A stretch of DNA of 11,265 nt. Origin: Desulfatitalea sp. UBA4791. GTDB lineage: Bacteria; Desulfobacterota; Desulfobacteria; Desulfobacterales; Desulfosarcinaceae. This document shows, in pieces, positions 1 to 7,300 of this stretch. The first letter of the stretch is position 1; every line of letters starts with the position of its first letter. The notes beneath the pieces were generated by a model. The model saw nothing but the letters and a program-made list of their open reading frames with translations. It made no database searches and was not told the DNA's origin. Position numbers and translations under genes: made by a program. The stretch lies in NCBI GenBank assembly GCA_002402905.1, contig DHGT01000121.1, positions 1-11,265 of the forward strand, written 5' to 3'.

Positions 1-128
1 TTGACATCGAAGGTCTGGTAGAAAGAGGCATTGGCGGTGACCACTTTCAGATCCGGGCTCAGCACCAGCAAGGGTTCACGAATCGACCCCAGGATGCTGT
101 TGAAGATATCCAGAAAAGCTTTTGGCAT
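1..128 (-). CDS. PAS-domain sensor protein, N-terminal fragment
   Basis: Only the first 42 codons are inside the window; the gene continues past base 1. The ATG at 128-126 opens MPKAFLDIFNSILGSI, followed by REPLLVLSPDLKVVTAN and ASFYQTFDV. This is the opening of a PAS domain as seen in many PAS-containing sensor histidine kinases and in hybrid chemotaxis CheB/CheR-PAS proteins: a strand with REPLLVL, a turn, then the NxxF helix start (ANASFYQTF). There is no signal peptide or membrane segment before the PAS domain, so the N-terminus looks cytoplasmic. Upstream of the ATG, AAGGGCGGAA is a weak ribosome-binding match. The gene lies 79 bases after the reductase stop, on the same strand. Whether the rest encodes a histidine kinase, diguanylate cyclase or other output cannot be told from this fragment; sensor kinase is the commonest case and is an inference. 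Confidence 0.75.
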   Translation of the reverse strand, partial: MPKAFLDIFNSILGSIREPLLVLSPDLKVVTANASFYQTFDV

Positions 129-170
129 TCGACGGTTCCGCCCTTATCGCATGGGTGTCATCACACTGAA

Positions 171-199
171 AAATTAACACAAAATCGGGACGGAATCAA
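171..199 (-). promoter_or_regulatory. Possible weak sigma-70-like promoter for the PAS gene
   Basis: On the minus strand TTGATT (199-194) is followed after 17 bases by TAATTT (176-171) in an AT-rich patch between the reductase stop and the PAS gene start. The -35 matches four of six consensus positions and the -10 only about three of six. The spacing is right, but the match is weak enough to arise by chance in AT-rich DNA. Confidence 0.2.
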
Positions 200-207
200 T
201 TTTTGGG

Positions 208-1212
208 CTAAGACAGTTTCACCACCATCTTTCCCACATTTTTTCCCTGAAAGAGTCCGAGGAATGCCTCCACCGCCCTATCGATGCCTGCCACTACCGT
301 TTCCCTATGCTTCAGTTTGCCGGCGCGATAATAACCGCCTACTTCTTTTTCGAATTCGTTTTGATGATCGAGCCAGTCGCTGACGATCATCCCTTTCATC
401 GTCAGCCGTTTGGTGATCACGTTAAACAGGTTGGAAGGGCCGGGCCGCGATTTTTCAGCGTTGTAACCGGAGATGCTGCCGCAGGCGACGATCCGGCCAT
501 GCACCCGCAACGCCGAGAGCGCTGCCTCGAGCGCGTCGCCGCCGACATTGTCGAAATAGACATCAATCCCGTCCGTCGCCGCGGCGTTGAGTTGTTCGAG
601 TACGGGACCGGTTTTGTAATTGAAGGCGCTATCGAATCCGCATTCATCTCTCAGAAAAGAGATTTTCTCGGTTGAACCGGCCGAACCAATGACCCGGCAC
701 CCGCGCAGTTTCGCGAGTTGTCCGGCCACGCTGCCAACCGCGCCAGCTGCCCCGGAGATAAAAATGACGTCGCCGGCTTTGACGTCCACCAGGTTCAGCC
801 CCACCCAGGCGGTCATGCCCGTCATACCGAGGGCGCCCAGATAAGCCGAGAGCGGCTCCACATCGCCGTCGACCGCGTGCAGCTCTTTCGGTGACGCGAC
901 GAAGAGTTCCCGCCATCCGAAATTGGAAATCACGATATCACCCGGTTTGAACTCTTCGGTCCGCGATTCGATGATCTCGCCGACGGCCCCACCCTGGAGC
1001 ACTTCGCCTACCTCGAACGGCGGAACATACGATTTGCCTGCGTTCATACGACCCCGCATGTATGGGTCCACCGACATAAAACGGTTGCGAACCAGCACCT
1101 GTTGATGTTTTAACGGCGCCACTTCAGTACTCGCCAGTGTAAAATTGGCCGCGCTTGGAAGCCCTGTGGGGCGGGATGCCAGGCGCACCTCGCGACTCAT
1201 TAGATGGGTCAT
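208..1212 (-). CDS. NADPH-dependent medium-chain reductase, CurA/LTB4 dehydrogenase type
   Basis: A 334-residue protein of the zinc-independent branch of the medium-chain dehydrogenase/reductase superfamily. These enzymes reduce the C=C bond of alpha,beta-unsaturated carbonyls with NADPH in the cytoplasm (E. coli CurA, plant double-bond reductases, prostaglandin/leukotriene reductases). Visible hallmarks are an N-terminal GroES-like half with VDPYMRGRM (residues 48-56), the Rossmann nucleotide-binding loop SGAAGAVG (153-160), GIDVYFDNVGG (215-225) and the closing NVGKMVVKL. The zinc-ligand pattern of alcohol dehydrogenases is absent, as expected. The length matches the family (about 330-345). 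The open frame extends upstream to 1332, overlapping the glucan synthase stop, but the start at 1212 is chosen because AAAGGAG sits 6 bases before it and the extra 40 residues do not resemble the family. It lies 116 bases after the ndvB stop; co-transcription is possible. The natural substrate is unknown; the family is promiscuous. Confidence 0.9.
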   Translation of the reverse strand: MTHLMSREVRLASRPTGLPSAANFTLASTEVAPLKHQQVLVRNRFMSVDPYMRGRMNAGKSYVPPFEVGEVLQGGAVGEIIESRTEEFKPGDIVISNFGWRELFVASPKELHAVDGDVEPLSAYLGALGMTGMTAWVGLNLVDVKAGDVIFISGAAGAVGSVAGQLAKLRGCRVIGSAGSTEKISFLRDECGFDSAFNYKTGPVLEQLNAAATDGIDVYFDNVGGDALEAALSALRVHGRIVACGSISGYNAEKSRPGPSNLFNVITKRLTMKGMIVSDWLDHQNEFEKEVGGYYRAGKLKHRETVVAGIDRAVEAFLGLFQGKNVGKMVVKLS

Positions 1213-1218
1213 CACACG

Positions 1219-1225
1219 CTCCTTT
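1219..1225 (-). promoter_or_regulatory. Ribosome-binding site fixing the reductase start
   Basis: On the minus strand AAAGGAG lies 6 bases before the ATG at 1212. It decides between this start and the longer open frame that begins at 1332 inside the end of ndvB. A TAAAAT hexamer a little further upstream resembles a -10 box but has no credible -35 partner. Confidence 0.7.
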
Positions 1226-1328
1226 CTATGCGATTTTAGAATGCCATGATTGCTTTGGGTCCGGATATCGTATTCAAGATAACCGTGAAGCGGATCGCTT
1301 TCCGGCAGTCGCCCGAGATGCGTCCTGC

Positions 1329-4300
1329 TCATTGATGTATTGAATCCCTTTCCGTTTTTGTCAAGTGCACCTCGACCCAGTGTTCCTTGCGGTCGTCGAT
1401 CAGAGGGATGCTGTGATCGTCTTGCGCGCGGCCATCCACAACCACACGCTTCCCCCCTTTGCCGACGGGCAGTTGCATGACCGTGATATGGTAAACGGTC
1501 TCCCGGTAGCGGTAATGCATTTTAAACCCTTTCCAATCCGCTGGCAGGCAGGGCCTAAACCGAAGCTTGTCCACTTCGAGGTCGAGGCCCAGCAAAGATT
1601 CCAGAATGAGACGATACATCCAGGCGGCCGAGCCCGTGTACCATGTCCAACCGCCGCGGCCGGTGTGCGGTGGCACCGCATAGACGTCGGCCGCAATGAC
1701 GTAAGGCTCCACTTTGTAGGTGGCGGTTTCCTCAGCCGATCGGGCGTGGTTCACCGGGTTGATCATGGTAAAGAGCTCCCAGGCGCGCCGGTTGTCCCCC
1801 AGGCGGGCAAAAGCCATTGCGGCCCAGATGGCCGCGTGCGTATATTGCCCGCCGTTTTCCCGCACGCCGGGCACATACCCTTTGATATAACCGGGATTCA
1901 GCCCCGATGTGTCGAAAGGCGGATCCAATAGCTGGATCAGTCCATGCTCGCGGCGAACGAGGTGCTCGTCCACCGCTTCCATCGCCAGACGCGACCGTTC
2001 ATGATCGCCGGCACCCGAAAGCACAGACCAACTCTGCGCAATCGAATCGATCCGGCATTCGGGATTTTCCGCCGACCCAAGCGGCGTGCCATCGTCGAAG
2101 TAGGCGCGGCGGTACCACTGGCCATCCCAGCCATGCCGCTCGATGTTGCGGCGCAGCCGATCCGCCTCCTCGCGGCAGCGTTCGGCAAAGGCCGTGTCGC
2201 CACGAGTGCCGGCCAATTTCCTGAAATGCACGAGGACTTCATAGAGGAAAAATCCCAGCCACACGCTTTCGCCCCGGCCGTGCTCACCCACCAGGTTCAT
2301 GCCGTCGTTCCAGTCACCGGAACCGATCAGCGGCAGCCCGTGTTCTCCAAATCTAAGGCCATTGAGAATGGCGCGGACACAGTGTTCATATAGACTGGCC
2401 GTCTCTTCGGATCGCCCGGGCAGATCGTAATAGGATTCTTCATCCGTTTTTACCGATCGACCTCGGAGGAAGTGGATGGGCTCATCCAAAACGCCGGTGT
2501 CCCCTGTGGCCAGGACATAGCGGCAGGTCGCGAGAGGCAGCCAGAGGTAATCGTCCGAACAGCGTGTCCGCACCCCCCGGCCAGCAGGTGGATGCCACCA
2601 GTGCTGTACATCTCCCTCCGAAAATTGACGGGCCGCGCACAGGAGCAGATGCTCGCGCAGAATATGCGGCCGAGCGTGGATGAGCGCCATCGCGTCTTGC
2701 AACTGATCACGGAAACCGAAAGCGCCTCCCGATTGGTACGAAGCGGTGCGGGCCCATAACCTGCACGTCAGCGTTTGGTACAACAGCCAGCCGTTGGTCA
2801 GCATGTTCAGGGATGGATCGGGCGTTTCGACATGGACCGCTCCCAGGGTGTGCGCCCAGTGCTGCCACACCGCTTCGAGGGCGACGCGCGCGGCTATGGA
2901 ACCTCGAAAGCGATGGACCAGGTTGCGGGCATCTTCGGGATTGCGCCCTACGCCGAGCCGAAAGACGATTTCCCGCTCCTGCCCGTCGGTCAGATCGAAG
3001 CTCACTTGCATCGCGGCGCAGGGATCCAGGGCAGCCCCCACCTTTCCGGACAGGCGCATGCGTTTCATCGCTGCCGGGCTTTGCAGCGTGCCGTTGCGGC
3101 CCAGAAATTCGGTCCGATCGCCGCTGATCGTTCGCATCTTGTCGTCCACGTCGAAGAACGCCACCCGGTCCCGAAACTCGGTGTTATAAGCGTTACGCGC
3201 GAACAGCGCACCGCTGCTCGGGTCGATTTCGGTGATGACATGCATGCCCGCGGCGGGGCGCAAATCGCCCAGCACCCACTCCGCGTATCCGGTAGCCGAT
3301 ATGCGGCGGGAGCGGCCCGACACGTTGCGCACTTTGAGCACCATGAACTTGATGGCTGCGTCCAGCGCGACAAAAACCCACAGCTCTGAATGGATGCCGC
3401 GTTCGGTGTGTTCGAAGACACTGTAGCCAAATCCGTGCCGGGTCACATACGGTGTTGCGCCGCGACAGGGCAGGGGCGTCGGCGACCAGAAGTGGCCGCG
3501 CTCTTCGTCGCGGAGGTAAAGCGCCTCTCCGCGCGAATCACCGACAGGGTCGTTTGCCCAGGGCGTGAGGCGAAATTCTTGGGCATTCTCGCTCCAGGTG
3601 TAAGCCAGGCCGCTCTCCGAGATGACGGTGCCGAAGTGCGGGTTGGCCAGCACATTGACCCAGGGCGCTGGTGTCACCTGTCCCCGCGCGGTGGTAATGA
3701 CATATTCGCGCCCATCCGGGGTAAAGCCGCCCATCCCGTTGTAAAACCGCAGATCCTCGCGGGGCGATGCGGCTTCTGCCAGGGGTTCGGAGCGATGGGT
3801 GCGGGTCGGGACAAGCAACGGCACTTCGGCCGCCCCCACACGCCGCCGATTGAGTTGGTCGGCCAGCGATCCACGACTGTCGGTGATGATGGCGCGGGCG
3901 ACCGCTTGGATCAGGATGCGGTCCTCCTCCGAGATCTGGTCGGCAGACCTTACGAAAATACCCCCGGGTCGATCGATCACGTTTGTTTCGGTGCCCGCGG
4001 CGATGATCCCCATGATCTGGTCGTGCAGGAGTTGCCGGTAACCGGCGTGATCTTCGTGCCAGATCACCAGGTCCACCGCCAATCCTTTGAGGCGCCAGTA
4101 GGCATGGGCGCGCACCAGTTGATGTACCAGTTCGATATTGGCCGCATCTTCGACCCGCACCAGCACAATCGGCAAATCGCCGGAAATGGCGTATCCCCAC
4201 AGGCCGGATTGCCCCCGACGGTTCTTGATGAGGACGCTCGGATCGGCTCTCAGCGCGCCGTTGGCATAGATGATCGAACCGGCCAGGCGTCCGTAGAGCT

Positions 4301-7300
4301 GTGCATCGGCCTGTGACGCATTGATCTGCCGCAGCAGGACCTGACCATGCGTCCAGGCCAGATCGAAAACGCGATCGGCCAGACGTCGATCCTGGTATTT
4401 ATCCACCAGGTGCAAGGCGGCCTCACGGGAATCAGCGATGCCGGTGACGATATTGATCGTTGCCGACTCCTCGGGTCCCAGAACGATCCCGCATTGAATG
4501 GCGACAATCGGATCGAGCACGGAGCCCTCGCTGCCCGAGAGCGCCCCCGTGTAAAACCCACCGACCCCGAGCATCGCCTGGGGATCGGCGACGGTGTTGC
4601 CGCGGCCGATGAACCGGCTGCGATCGGTTTCATAGGAGACTGCCTGGATCGGAGCGCCGTGCACGGCCATCAGGTGCAGCATCCAGGGCGACGGCTCGCC
4701 TTGCGAGCGGGGCCGGCGCGTGCACAGGATTGCGTGCTGCCCGCCGAGGATCTCGGTCTGCACGAACAGGTTGCTGAACGCCGGATGCAGTGCGTCCGCG
4801 GCAGCCGGTGCCAGAACCACTTCCGCATAACTGGCGACGTCGATCGCCCGGCGCGTCCGCGCGCGATTGGTGATCCGGACGCGGCGCAGTTCGATGTCAT
4901 CCTCGAGCGAAACGGCGATCTCGGTATGGGTGTCATAGCCGTGGTCGTGCGAGCGAAACTCGGCACGTCCTTCCGAGAAGATCACCTCGGCGTGCTCCGA
5001 TCGTTTGAGCGTGGGCTGACATGCGATGGACCAGTACGCCCTGCTGGCCACGTCGCGGATGTAACAAAAGGTGCCCCAGTTGTCACTGGTGCGGTCCTCG
5101 CGCCAACGGGTGACGGCCAGGTCTCTCCAGCGGCTGTAACCGCCGCCGGCATTGGTAATCATCACGTGATAGCGTCCGTTGGACAGCAAATGTACTTCCG
5201 GGTTCGATGTGTCGGGGCTTGTGAAAACGCGAATCGGCGCTTCCGGTGCGCTGAAAACCATCTGGTGCTCGGGTGTATCGGTGGTCTGCGCATAGGACGA
5301 TGTCGCCTTGGGGATACGCTCCTGGAGCAAGAGCCGGGTCGCCTGGAACATGGGGACCGATTCGAATCGTTTCTGCATCGGTCGATCCAAAATCAGATTG
5401 GCCATAGCGAGCAGGCTCATGCCTTGGTGATGGGCCATGAAGGATCGCACCACGGCGTGCGATTGGCCACTTGGCAGACGCGACGGCGTGTAATCGATCG
5501 CTTCGAACAGGCCATAACGGGTTTCGAAGCCCTCGTCCGAGAGTCGCGCAAGATTCAGGCACGCCTGCTTGGGGGCGACCATCAACGCCAGCGCCGAGGC
5601 ATAAGGCGCAATCACCAGGTCTTCGGCGAGACCACGCTTGATCCCGAGTCCGGGTACGCCAAAGGCGCGGTATTGGTAATTGAAATGTACATCGATGGCG
5701 TTGTACCCACATTCCGAAATGCCCCAGGGCACGCCGCGTTTTTTACCATAGGCGATCTGCCGGGCCACCGCCGCCTTGTAGGTCTGGTCGAGCAAGGAGT
5801 CTTCGTAAGTCGGCATCACCAGCAGCGGCATTAGATACTCGAACATGGAACCGCTCCAGGACAGCAGGATCGGTTCGCCACCGGCGATGGTGAGCAAGCG
5901 GCTCAGGGCGAACCAGCTCTCCTGCGGCAGTTTTCCCTGGGCAATCGCCACGAAACTTGCAAAACGCGCCTCCGAAGCTAGAAGATCGTAGTAACCTGTT
6001 TCGCGTCGGTGTTCGCCGACATTGTAGCCGATCGCCAGCAGATCCCGCTTCTCGTCAAACAGAAAGTCATAGTCCATCCGCGCGAGCGCTTCGCATTGCA
6101 GGGCAAGCCCTTTTATCGACGCAAGCCGCGCTTGGGCATGCCGGCAGCCAGCGGTGACAAGTCGTTGAAGTTCGGCCGGCCGAGCGCTCTGCCCGGAGGG
6201 TGCGGCGTTCGGTTGCCGCGCGATGGTCGGCAGGAGATTTTGGTCGAGTGCCGCCAGTTCACGCAGAGTGGGGACGCGTTCGAGATCGGGAACGTTTCCG
6301 ATATCTGCTCCGCTGCAGTGCCGCGACGACAGCCGCCCTGCCCATGGTGCGAGACAGGTAAGCTCATCGAGGATGTCACGACATTGCCCGGCAAAGGCCC
6401 GGGACCACCACCCCAATTGGCTATCGGGGTCCGCATCGAAAGCTTCGCTGCCTTCGACCAACTCCGCGGCGGATGTTGCCAGACTTTCCATGCACAGCCG
6501 CCATGCCGTGAGAGTGGCCGGTGGGGCGTGGACGGCGGAGTCGATGACCTCCTGAAGGCGGGCGAGCCGGGCGTGAGCGAATGCTTCCTCGTTTGCAGCC
6601 GCGGCGGCCAAGATAATCCTGAGGGTGTCGCCTAAACCCTCGAACAGGCGCGTCTCCAGGATCTTTTCATCGGAGAGTGCGATGAGACCGGGCTGCAGTG
6701 TCAGCAGGTGGCCGGCCAGGTTTCCGCTGTCCACCGACGAAATGAAGAGGGGCGAAAGTGGTTTCAAAGATTGCGTGTCGTACCAGTTGTAGAAGTGGCC
6801 GCGGTGCCTTTCCAGGCCTCCCATGGTGCGCAGCGCATTCGTCGTTCGTTCGAGGAGTTTTCCGGCCGAAAGGTAGCCGAAGTCGTACGCGGCCAGATTG
6901 GATAGCAGGGCAAGGCCCATATTGGTCGGCGAGGTGCGGTGTGCCACAACGGCAACCGGATGCTCCTGGTAGTTATCAGGCGGCAGCCAATTATCCTGCG
7001 GGCCAACAAAAGTCTCGAAGAACGCCCAGGTTTTGCGGGCAAGCCGACGCAGAAAGAAGTTTTGATCGCTTCGCAGCCATTCCCGGCGGCGGACGAGCGG
7101 CTGACTGACCCACCAGGCAATGGCCGGAGAGGCCAGCCAGAGGCTCAAAAGGAACGCCGCCGCGCCGAGGGCCGCCGGCCTCGAAACGAGAAGATAAGTC
7201 CCCGTGGCAATGGCCAGGACCGGGGCAAACCACATAGTTCGCCATGAGACGGCGAAACCCGTGCCTTCGTGAGGATCCGTATCCTTCGAAATATCCCATT

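Noticed and set aside
1270..1290. AAGCG-GAT-CGCTT stem between ndvB and the reductase as a terminator
   Set aside because: Five base pairs and no T-run downstream on the minus strand.
1213..1332. N-terminal extension of the reductase to 1332, overlapping the ndvB stop
   Set aside because: The extra 40 residues look nothing like the family, and a strong ribosome-binding site lies 6 bases before the ATG at 1212.
4347..5834. Open frame of 495 codons on the plus strand opposite ndvB, with other long ones at 3390-4316 and 7743-8621
   Set aside because: The minus-strand frame is an unmistakable glucan synthase with conserved motifs throughout. Long antisense frames are expected opposite GC-rich coding DNA, and their translations show no recognisable domain.
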